From positions 124,001 through 188,000 of the forward strand of contig NZ_JARESG010000004.1 of NCBI RefSeq assembly GCF_029076445.1: a DNA stretch of 64,000 nt, written 5' to 3'. Positions 57,267-64,000 of the stretch are shown in pieces (the stretch's first letter is position 1; every line of letters begins with the position of its first letter). Below the pieces are notes generated by a model. That model ran no database searches and had not been told where the DNA came from. It was given only the letters and a program-made list of their open reading frames with translations. The position numbers were made by a program, and so were the translations under genes. The DNA comes from Pseudarthrobacter naphthalenicus (GTDB lineage: Bacteria > Actinomycetota > Actinomycetes > Actinomycetales > Micrococcaceae).

Positions 57267-58757
57267 TCAGGCCAGGGCGTGGAGGAGCCGTTCCAGTCCG
57301 TCTTCTCCGGGTGAGGGTCCGAGGTGGATGAGTGCGGGGTAGCTGTGCGGCCGGGGCCGTTGGGGCCAGTGTGGTGGTTCCCAGTTCTGGTGCTCGCTTG
57401 TGTAGCGTCTGCCCGTTGGAGAGATCCATCCCGGTGGCCTGGTTGGGGTGGCTGGGCTGGGTTGCCAGGCTGTGGTGTGGCGGAGCCTGTGGTGTCTGGG
57501 GCACGGTTGTCCCAGGTTCGAGATCCCGGTGGTGCCGCCGTCGGCCCAGGCGAGGAGATGATCGGCTTCGTTGTCCAGTGAGTTGTTCGAACAGCCCGGG
57601 AAGGGGCATTTACCGTCCCGCAGCCGCAGCCATTGCCGCATGGCCTTGGTCAGCCGGTAGCTGGCGCGCCCGATCTCCAAGGGTGCCCCGTCGCGCGGGT
57701 CAACCAGGACTCGGTGGAACGACTCGGCCCCGTTCGCCACGAGGTCCCTGGCCATCGACGCCGGGATGGGGCCGTACCCGTCCAGCATGGCCGGTTCCTC
57801 GGTGGCCCCGAGCAGGGAGAACACCGGGACCGTAACAAGCACCTGCGCCCGCGGTGTGGGAACCCGCGCCGCGCCGCCCTGGTTCCCGTTCCCGTCGGAG
57901 CCGCCGCTGCCCCGGGTGCTGTCCACGTTTCTGTTGTCGTTTTGATGTCCGCCGAGGAGGGCGGTGGCGTAGGCGTCGACTCGGAGCTGGGTAAGGGTCC
58001 GGGGCTCGGTCGGCCCTTGAAGACCACGGGCTATCGCCGTGGTGCGGTTCCAGATCGCTGCGGCGGTGTCCGCGGGGAGGTAGGCGGTGATCCAGGCCAT
58101 CCCGTCCTGGTCCGGGGAGTAGTCGATCCGCCGGTCGAGGACGCTTTTGGCGTGGCGTTTTTCGATGCTGTCGCTGTGGTGGCGTTCGCGCCAAGTTCTG
58201 GCGTGGTGCCGGAACCGGCCTGCCGGCATCTCCCCGGGCGGGCATCCCGTGGCGGCGCCGGGTGAGTCCGGGTCCAGGAAGTGGGCTTCCAAGGCGGCAG
58301 CACCTGCGGGGCCGAGGGTGGCGGCTTCGTCGGCCATGACCCGGGCATGCTGCCAGGAGATGGTTCCGGCCTGCAGGGCCGTTAGGGTCAGCGGCAACGT
58401 CGTGGCCAGAGCATGGGAGATGGCCAGGAGTGATCCAGCCGCCCGGTCCCCAATGGTCAGGACGCAGCCGACCTCGGCGGTGACCGCCATCTCCAGGGCC
58501 TGGCCCGACGTCTCCGGGCCGGCCACCGCCTGGGCTGTGTCCGCGTATGTCACGGCGGTGAGTGCTTTCAGGCAGGCCATCTGCGCCTCCGCTCTCACGC
58601 CGCCGGCCAGTATGTCCAGGCAATCCTCAGAGAGGTCCCGCACGGGATCACCGGCTACGGAGAGGCCGCCGGGACCGGATCCGCGGGCCACCCCGGTGAG
58701 CACCGCAACGGCCGCGGTGATCTCCGCGTACGCCTGCGCCACTACACGGTTGCTCAT
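57267..58757 (-). CDS. DUF222/HNH endonuclease-like protein
   Basis: A 496-residue protein with an N-terminal DUF222 domain and a C-terminal HNH motif (CPFPGCSNNS, then EADHLLAWADGG and NLGQPCPRHHRLRH). Members of this family (mycobacterial 13E12-like) occur in many copies in Actinobacteria and are thought to derive from mobile elements; their function is not known. No inverted ends or duplication is visible here. GATGGG precedes the ATG at 58757. Confidence 0.85.
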   Translation of the reverse strand: MSNRVVAQAYAEITAAVAVLTGVARGSGPGGLSVAGDPVRDLSEDCLDILAGGVRAEAQMACLKALTAVTYADTAQAVAGPETSGQALEMAVTAEVGCVLTIGDRAAGSLLAISHALATTLPLTLTALQAGTISWQHARVMADEAATLGPAGAAALEAHFLDPDSPGAATGCPPGEMPAGRFRHHARTWRERHHSDSIEKRHAKSVLDRRIDYSPDQDGMAWITAYLPADTAAAIWNRTTAIARGLQGPTEPRTLTQLRVDAYATALLGGHQNDNRNVDSTRGSGGSDGNGNQGGAARVPTPRAQVLVTVPVFSLLGATEEPAMLDGYGPIPASMARDLVANGAESFHRVLVDPRDGAPLEIGRASYRLTKAMRQWLRLRDGKCPFPGCSNNSLDNEADHLLAWADGGTTGISNLGQPCPRHHRLRHTTAWQPSPATPTRPPGWISPTGRRYTSEHQNWEPPHWPQRPRPHSYPALIHLGPSPGEDGLERLLHALA

Positions 58758-58870
58758 AAACCCATCATCCAACGAGGGTCCGACAATCAAGCCAAGACCG
58801 TTGATGAAAGCCAGCTCAGAGGCCCACAGCCGCGGCGGCGAAGGCCGAAGGCGCCCACCTCAACGGGCCC

Positions 58871-59605
58871 CTACATGTCGAAGTACGTGGTGGGTCCCGC
58901 GCCGGAGACCTTGGTGACGATCTCCTCGGCCACCACCCGGAGTTTCTGGTTCCGGTGGCTGGAGACCTTGATCAGGATGTCCATGGCTTCGTTCTGGGTG
59001 CAGCGGTTCTGGCCCATGATGATGCCGCAGGCCAGGTTGATGGCGGTGCGGCTTGCCATGGCCGCGCTCAGGTCATCGGCGGCGTCCTCGGCCGTGGCCA
59101 CCCTGACGGCCAGGCCCACCGCGTTGCGGGCGACGTCGGCGAAACTGACTGCCTCGTCGATGACCGCCTTGCTGAACGCATCGGTGACGGGTGAGAAGAA
59201 GTTCAGGGCCGCAGTGGCCCCTTGGCTGAGCTCGAGCGGTACACCGAGGACGCTCTGGACGCCCTCCTCGATGAGGCGTTGCTGGTAATCGGGCCAGCGC
59301 GGGTCCGTGCGGACATCGGCCAGGAGCACCGGTTGCTTCACCTTCAGTGCGGCGATGCAGGGCCCGTCGCCCACTTGCTGTTCAATCCTGTCCAGCTCGA
59401 CGGCCCGGTCAGTGCTGCCGCCCACTGTGGCGGTCCGCCGGCCGTGCTTTAGGGTGACGCCGCACTCGATTGCCGTGCCGGCCGATCTGCTCAACGCCGA
59501 CGCCGCACTCACAGAGAGGCCGCCAAGGAATTCAGCCACGGATCCGGTCCCGACGATCAGGTCCTGCAGCTCAAGGAGCAGCTCGTGCTCGGGGGAATTG
59601 GTCAT
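58871..59605 (-). CDS. GAF-ANTAR regulator 2
   Basis: A 244-residue protein with GAF (about 25-165) and ANTAR (about 175-235, TAINLACGIIMGQNRCTQNEAM) domains, about one third similar to the one at 54173-54922. ATG at 59605 without a clear ribosome site; a -10-like TAAATT is five bases upstream. Third ANTAR protein of the window. Confidence 0.82.
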   Translation of the reverse strand: MTNSPEHELLLELQDLIVGTGSVAEFLGGLSVSAASALSRSAGTAIECGVTLKHGRRTATVGGSTDRAVELDRIEQQVGDGPCIAALKVKQPVLLADVRTDPRWPDYQQRLIEEGVQSVLGVPLELSQGATAALNFFSPVTDAFSKAVIDEAVSFADVARNAVGLAVRVATAEDAADDLSAAMASRTAINLACGIIMGQNRCTQNEAMDILIKVSSHRNQKLRVVAEEIVTKVSGAGPTTYFDM

Positions 59606-59731
59606 GACCAAATTTAGGCCGGAATTGCGGGCGCTCACAAGCCGGACAGCCCCCTTTCCTTGTTGAGCGGACGCGCCAGTCGCCACTGAAAGACGCCGAA
59701 GATGCCCTGGAAGAAGATGCCCTGGAATACG

Positions 59732-60655
59732 TCACATGCTGTTGACGGCGATGTGCACCACGGACGGCACCAGCAGGTTGCGGGTGCGTTCGAACAGAGT
59801 CCCCAGCGCGAGTCCAATGAGGGACTGCTGGAGGATGATGACCGCAATGGCCGGCAGCAGGCCGGTGTGCCCGGTGTTGGTGTAGCCCAGCCCGAGATGC
59901 CAGACGCCGAACACCAGCGCCTGCAGGACAAGGGCCCATCCGGGACCGGCGAGCAGCCGCAGCCGCGTTTGCAGGGCACCACGGAACAGGAACTCCTCGA
60001 AGAACCCGTTCTGCATGACGTTGGAGGCGAGCGTGCCCAGCAGCCGGAGGGCCGTCTGCTGCCCGCTGACCAGGGTGAATGCAAGCCAGGCAGCGGGGAT
60101 GACGCAGCAGATCAGCAGCGCCCGGCCCGTCCGGTGGCCCTTCCCGAAGCCCAGGGCGGGGAGTCGCGCGCCGGCCAGCAGCAGCGCCGCCAGCGGAAGG
60201 ACCGTGTAGGTGACCGGGTTGGCCAGGAAGTTCCCGCGGCCCGTGCCGAACCACTGTTCCCCCAGGCTGCGGAGCCATTCGACCATCGGCGTCCACAACG
60301 GGATCCCCGCATCGCCGCCCATGACGTGGTGGAAGGCGAGTCCGTTCCACGCGGTGAGCGCTATGAAGACGGCCGCCACCCCCAGCTGCACCCACACGCG
60401 CCGGCGTGCAGGGCCGGCGTCGGCCGCCACCGCGGGTGCCGGTTCGGTGGCTCCCGCAACCAGAAGGCTGAGCAGGAGCAGGACACCGCCCACCGCCATG
60501 CCCGCCACCGGAAGATCGTGCCCTCCGGCAGAGAGTACGACGGCGGCGGCGAACCATACAGCGGCGTAGAACCATGTGCACGGGGACGCGGCAGCCGCTT
60601 TCAGTACGTGTTCAGTTCGCCCGCGGAAACCGGTCCCCGCCGCTGTGGTGGTCAT
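59732..60655 (-). CDS. CPBP intramembrane protease, possible frameshift at the C-terminus
   Basis: A 307-residue membrane protein with about eight helices and the CPBP (CAAX/abortive-infection) motif FFEEFLFRG near residue 221; the second and third motifs are GVWHLGLGY and VPSVVHIAVNS. Glutamic protease or prenyl-protein-processing family. The frame ends right after HIAVNSM, while the next frame continues with DVFQGIFFQGIFGVFQW to 59635 across a 15-base duplicated segment. The end may thus be altered. Confidence 0.8.
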   Translation of the reverse strand: MTTTAAGTGFRGRTEHVLKAAAASPCTWFYAAVWFAAAVVLSAGGHDLPVAGMAVGGVLLLLSLLVAGATEPAPAVAADAGPARRRVWVQLGVAAVFIALTAWNGLAFHHVMGGDAGIPLWTPMVEWLRSLGEQWFGTGRGNFLANPVTYTVLPLAALLLAGARLPALGFGKGHRTGRALLICCVIPAAWLAFTLVSGQQTALRLLGTLASNVMQNGFFEEFLFRGALQTRLRLLAGPGWALVLQALVFGVWHLGLGYTNTGHTGLLPAIAVIILQQSLIGLALGTLFERTRNLLVPSVVHIAVNSM

Positions 60656-60883
60656 GGCCGCCCTCCTCGGTTAGAGCATAGGAGATGTCAGGACCCCGCG
60701 GCGCCCGCACCTGGGAAATAGCTGGTGACAGGGCGTTGACCAGCACGTTAACCCGGGGAGCGGCCCTGGAAAGACCCTTCCAAAACCCGTCCGGACAGGG
60801 GAGACTGCTGGCGTGAGGGGCGCCGCCGTCGGCCACAGAGAGAGGCCCGCGGCGCGTACGAACTGACAAAAGGGGGGAATGGC

Positions 60884-61657
60884 GTGAAGAAACTGAATGA
60901 GATCAAACCCGTCTGGCACTCGGTGATCTGGATCGTGGCGTATGTGCTGCTGGTCAACATCGGCGACTGGCTTTCCGAACTCATGGGCGAGCCGCAGCTG
61001 GCCACGGCACCGCTCCTGGCGGTGCTGTCCATCGTGCTGTTCATCTACGTCAGGCGGAACGGCTGGCTCCGCTACTACGGGCTCCGTCCGCTGAGGGGGT
61101 CCGATGCCAGGGGCACGTTGCTGTACCTGCCGTTGGTGGTCATCGCCGGGATGCAGCACGTGAAGGGGCTCCGGAGTGACCTGGATGTGGCGGCGGTGCT
61201 GCTGATTGTTGTCCTGATGGTTTGTGTGGGGTTCATCGAGGAGCTGGTATTCCGGGGTTTTCTGTTCCGGGCCATCCTCGCCAACGCCCGCCTGAAGCGG
61301 GCCGTGCTCAATTCGGGCGCGACCTTCGGGATCGGGCACATCGTCAACCTGGCGCGGGGCTACACGGGCCTCGACCAGATCATCCAGATCGGCTTCGGCG
61401 TGCTTTTGGGGATCGTGCTCGCGCTGCTCTTCGCCGTGACCGGGACCATCGTGCCGCTCATCGTGTTCCACACGGTGCTGAACATCAGCGGGAACGTGAC
61501 GGTGGCGGACTCCGGGGCTGAGCTGGCCATGCTGGCCGTAACGGCGGTCATCTGCGCCGGGTACGCCGCCTACCTCGTAGCCGTCCTGCGCCGGCGCGGA
61601 CCGGACGCCGAGGTGCAGAGCCTGCCCGCTCCCGCGTCCGTTCCAGCGGACCGATAA
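60884..61657 (+). CDS. CPBP intramembrane protease
   Basis: A 257-residue membrane protein with about seven helices. FIEELVFRGFLF is the EExxxR motif, GATFGIGHIVNL the second and IVFHTVLNISG the third. GTG start with AGGGGGG upstream. Not closely similar to the CPBP protein just upstream on the other strand. Role unknown; some members protect against bacteriocins or process peptides. Confidence 0.85.
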   Translation: MKKLNEIKPVWHSVIWIVAYVLLVNIGDWLSELMGEPQLATAPLLAVLSIVLFIYVRRNGWLRYYGLRPLRGSDARGTLLYLPLVVIAGMQHVKGLRSDLDVAAVLLIVVLMVCVGFIEELVFRGFLFRAILANARLKRAVLNSGATFGIGHIVNLARGYTGLDQIIQIGFGVLLGIVLALLFAVTGTIVPLIVFHTVLNISGNVTVADSGAELAMLAVTAVICAGYAAYLVAVLRRRGPDAEVQSLPAPASVPADR

Positions 61658-61733
61658 CGACGGCGGCGCGCGCCGGTGCGCGGAGCTTTCCGAAGGTGCC
61701 GCCGGGGACCAAAGGCCCCGTCACCGGCCCCCA

Positions 61734-63041
61734 TCATTTACCAGTCAGCGGGCTGCGTTTACGGAACGTGCCGGCGATGGAGAGCTTCCGGGAGTACTGG
61801 ATGGAGCCGTAGCGGAAGAGGTGGACGGCCAGGCGGAGGATCAGGAAGCCGACCACGAAGAGTTCCACGATGATGATCGCCGATTCCACCGGACTCAACA
61901 ACCCGAACGCGTTGCGGAGCAGCCCGGTGACGGGGGCGGAGAGCGGGAAGTAGGTGAAGATCTGCACGATCAGGGCGCGCGGATCGGAGATGATCAGGCT
62001 GACGGCGTAGAACGGGACAAAGATCAGGGCCATCAGCGGCCCGAAGATGGTTCCGGCGTCCTTGGCGGTGGGCATCACGGCGCCGATCGCCACCAGGACG
62101 CCCGTGAACACGGTGAAGCCGCCCAGCAGCAGGAGCGCTCCCACAATGATGTTCCCGGGCTCAAAGCTGATGGTGGACAGGTCCAGGTCCGGGATGGAGA
62201 GCCTGTCGCGGAAGAAGAGGTAGCCCAGCACGATCGGGGTCAGGAACACCAGGACCTGGACCAGGCCCACCATGAACAGGGCGGCCACCTTGCCGATGAT
62301 CAGGGTGGTGGGGTTCAGGGTAGTGAGGATCATTTCGGTGACCCGGTTTTCCTTCTCCTCCAGCGTGCTATTCAGCATCTGGTTGGAGAGCAGGATGATC
62401 GAGACGTAGAAGATCACCAGGAACGTCAGGGGCGGGATCGCGGCGCCGAAGCCGCCGGTGGCCTTGCCGTCCTTGAAGGCCTCGGATTCGGTCTTGACAT
62501 TCCCGCTGGCGGCGGCGGTCAGCTGCGGCGAACCCACGGTGGCCTGCGCTGACGCGGTCAGCAGCTGCTTGGCCACGGCGTCGTATTTGCCGTTCTCGAA
62601 GATTCCCTTGTCCACGCCGTAGACCTTCACGGTCTGCGTGGCAGGCTCGGCCGGGTAGACGAAGTAGGCGTCGCTCACGCCCTTTCTGACGTCCTCCAGC
62701 GCGGCTCCGGGGTCGGCCGCTTTGATTCCACCCATGGCCCGGGCGACGGTGTCCGAGACCAGCCCGGAGGCGTCCGTATACGTGAAGGACAGGGCCGCGG
62801 TCTTCTGCGCGTCGGCGCTGGCGGCGGTGGAGGAATTGCTCAGGTAGACGAGGGCGAACACGATGCCGATCACCACCGGGATGGACAGCGTGGCGATCCA
62901 GAAGCCGCGCTTTTTCATGGTGCGGGTGAATTCGAAGCCGATCACCGTGCGGAGGTTGTGCTGCGCGAACGGCCGCTTCGGCGGGGCCGGGACGGCCGCG
63001 GGCGGGGGAGCGGGGGAGACTTTGGTGGCTGGATGCGTCAT
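61734..63041 (-). CDS. natB: ABC-2 type permease, NatB-like
   Basis: A 435-residue permease: one N-terminal helix, a large outside domain (about 70-215), then five or so helices, as in the Na+ exporter NatB. Works with the ATPase gene directly upstream (four-base gap). GGAGG within the end of that gene serves the ATG at 63041. The substrate may be sodium, a drug or a peptide. Confidence 0.85.
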   Translation of the reverse strand: MTHPATKVSPAPPPAAVPAPPKRPFAQHNLRTVIGFEFTRTMKKRGFWIATLSIPVVIGIVFALVYLSNSSTAASADAQKTAALSFTYTDASGLVSDTVARAMGGIKAADPGAALEDVRKGVSDAYFVYPAEPATQTVKVYGVDKGIFENGKYDAVAKQLLTASAQATVGSPQLTAAASGNVKTESEAFKDGKATGGFGAAIPPLTFLVIFYVSIILLSNQMLNSTLEEKENRVTEMILTTLNPTTLIIGKVAALFMVGLVQVLVFLTPIVLGYLFFRDRLSIPDLDLSTISFEPGNIIVGALLLLGGFTVFTGVLVAIGAVMPTAKDAGTIFGPLMALIFVPFYAVSLIISDPRALIVQIFTYFPLSAPVTGLLRNAFGLLSPVESAIIIVELFVVGFLILRLAVHLFRYGSIQYSRKLSIAGTFRKRSPLTGK

Positions 63042-63045
63042 GGGG

Positions 63046-63978
63046 TCAGGCCTCCGCCATCTGGTGTTCTTCGCCGTAGACCTGGATGAAGATTTCATCC
63101 AGGGACGTCCGGGCAGTGGTGAAGGACCGCACGGCCACGCCGGCGCTGATGAGTTCGCGCAGGACGGCGGATTCGGTGCCGCCGGGGCGCGGGGAGAGCT
63201 CGGCCCGGCCGTCGCCGGCACTGACAATGTCGTAGAGGGCGGACGCGGGCAGGGCGCCGTCGTAGGCCAGCCGGTACACGGTGCCGCCGAACTGTTCCTG
63301 CACCTCCTCCACGGTGCCGTACGCGCGGGACGTGCCGTCCTTGAGCAGGATGACCCGGTCGCAGAGCCGTTCCACTTCCTCCATCTGGTGGGTGACCATG
63401 ATGACGGTGGCGCCGGCGAGTTTCCGCTCTTCGATGATGTCCATCAGCAGGCGCCGGTTGACCGGGTCGAAGCCCTTGGTGGGTTCGTCCAGGATCAGCA
63501 GTTGGGGGTCGTTCATGATGGTGACGCCGAGCTGGATCTTCTGCTGCTGGCCGCCGGAGAGTTTGTCCACCCGCATGTTTGCCTTGTCGGCCAGATCGAT
63601 CCGGTCCAGGTACTCGCGGGACCAGGTTTTGGCGTGGGCTTTGTCCATGCCCTTGAGCCGGCCGAAGTAGACCATCACGTCCAGGACGGACTCTTTCTTG
63701 TACAGGCCGCGTTCCTCGGGCAGGTAGCCGAGGCGGGCGCCGTCGCGGGCGGTGAAGGGCCTGCCGCCGATGTGGAGGGTGCCGGCGGTGGGCTGATAGA
63801 TGCCCAGCAGCGCCCGCAGCGTGGTGGTCTTCCCGGAGCCGTTGCTGCCGAGGAACCCGAAGGTTTCCCCGGCCCGGACATCGAAGGACAGATCCCTGAT
63901 GACCGTCGTGTCCCCGAAGTCCATCCGGAAGTCCTGAATGTGCACAAGCGGCTCCCCGGCCGCACCGTCCAGCGTCAT
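63046..63978 (-). CDS. natA: ABC transporter ATPase, NatA-like
   Basis: A 310-residue ATPase with Walker A GSNGSGKTTT (about 41-50), signature LSGGQQQKIQLG, Walker B LLILDEPTKG and the switch His in VTHQMEE. Includes a C-terminal extension typical of drug/Na+ exporters. A -10-like TAGAGT lies exactly seven bases before the ATG, suggesting a leaderless transcript. The last complete gene in the window. Confidence 0.9.
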   Translation of the reverse strand: MTLDGAAGEPLVHIQDFRMDFGDTTVIRDLSFDVRAGETFGFLGSNGSGKTTTLRALLGIYQPTAGTLHIGGRPFTARDGARLGYLPEERGLYKKESVLDVMVYFGRLKGMDKAHAKTWSREYLDRIDLADKANMRVDKLSGGQQQKIQLGVTIMNDPQLLILDEPTKGFDPVNRRLLMDIIEERKLAGATVIMVTHQMEEVERLCDRVILLKDGTSRAYGTVEEVQEQFGGTVYRLAYDGALPASALYDIVSAGDGRAELSPRPGGTESAVLRELISAGVAVRSFTTARTSLDEIFIQVYGEEHQMAEA

Positions 63979-64000
63979 GCCCCCCACTCTAACCGCACGA

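Noticed and set aside
57267..58757. DUF222/HNH gene considered as an active homing or mobile element.
   Set aside because: No terminal repeats, target duplication or interrupted gene is visible.

Overview
The window is high-GC DNA from an actinobacterium of the Micrococcaceae, most probably Arthrobacter or Pseudarthrobacter. The evidence is third-position GC bias, GTG/TTG starts, Tat-exported phosphoesterases, a DUF222/HNH protein, ANTAR regulators, and start codons placed seven bases after a TANNNT box. No rRNA, tRNA, CRISPR array, transposase or phage gene was seen, so this looks like ordinary chromosome. All names come from reading motifs and translations; no database search was run.

Layout. 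(1) 0-18 kb: an MHS-family transporter, then pta (2.2 kb) and ackA (9.6 kb) separated by a large LuxR-type ATPase regulator, small membrane/hypothetical genes and a winged-helix regulator with its own operator. These are followed by a Tat metallophosphoesterase, an APC-type permease beside a KdpDE-like two-component system, a GNAT and an SQR-like flavoprotein. (2) 18.6-25 kb: a DUF2945 gene and a two-gene unit made of an acidic protein with an internal ~77-residue duplication and an M50 membrane metalloprotease with a possible PqqD-like N-terminus. This unit is the best candidate for an undescribed system. Oligopeptidase B follows. (3) 25-32 kb: Hsp20, NAD(P)HX dehydratase, phosphatases, PhoD and an LCP protein. 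(4) 32-37 kb: a copper operon (CPH-type P-ATPase, DUF6153-like, DUF305, BNR-like lipoprotein) with a CsoR-like operator in its promoter. (5) 37-41.9 kb: PAS-ANTAR, a KmtR-like metal sensor and a CDF efflux gene broken by two in-frame TAG codons, then an esterase, a phosphatase and LapA-like. (6) 42-54 kb: a glycine/one-carbon cluster behind a tandem glycine riboswitch (gcvP, gcvT, gcvH, glyA, sdaA, lipA, metF-like, a frameshifted permease, purU). (7) 54-64 kb: two GAF-ANTAR proteins, a VOC protein, a CxxC flavoprotein with a divergent XRE-cupin regulator, DUF222/HNH, two CPBP proteases and a NatAB-like ABC exporter.

How it works together. The one-carbon cluster splits glycine to methylene-THF, interconverts glycine and serine, deaminates serine to pyruvate, makes lipoyl groups for GcvH, reduces methylene-THF and releases formate from formyl-THF. 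Pta and AckA handle acetyl-CoA/acetate overflow. The copper and Ni/Co blocks are metal-efflux modules with their sensors or operators next to them.

The intergenic DNA is unusual. A dispersed palindrome-forming repeat family (core AACGCTCTCTCACTTAATG) occurs at five loci. A related GGGGTCACTTAA family occurs at two. One copy of each runs into a coding sequence, giving the DUF6153-like protein its start and the Pta protein its tail. Two hairpins in the gcv region share an almost identical 20-nt loop on different stems.
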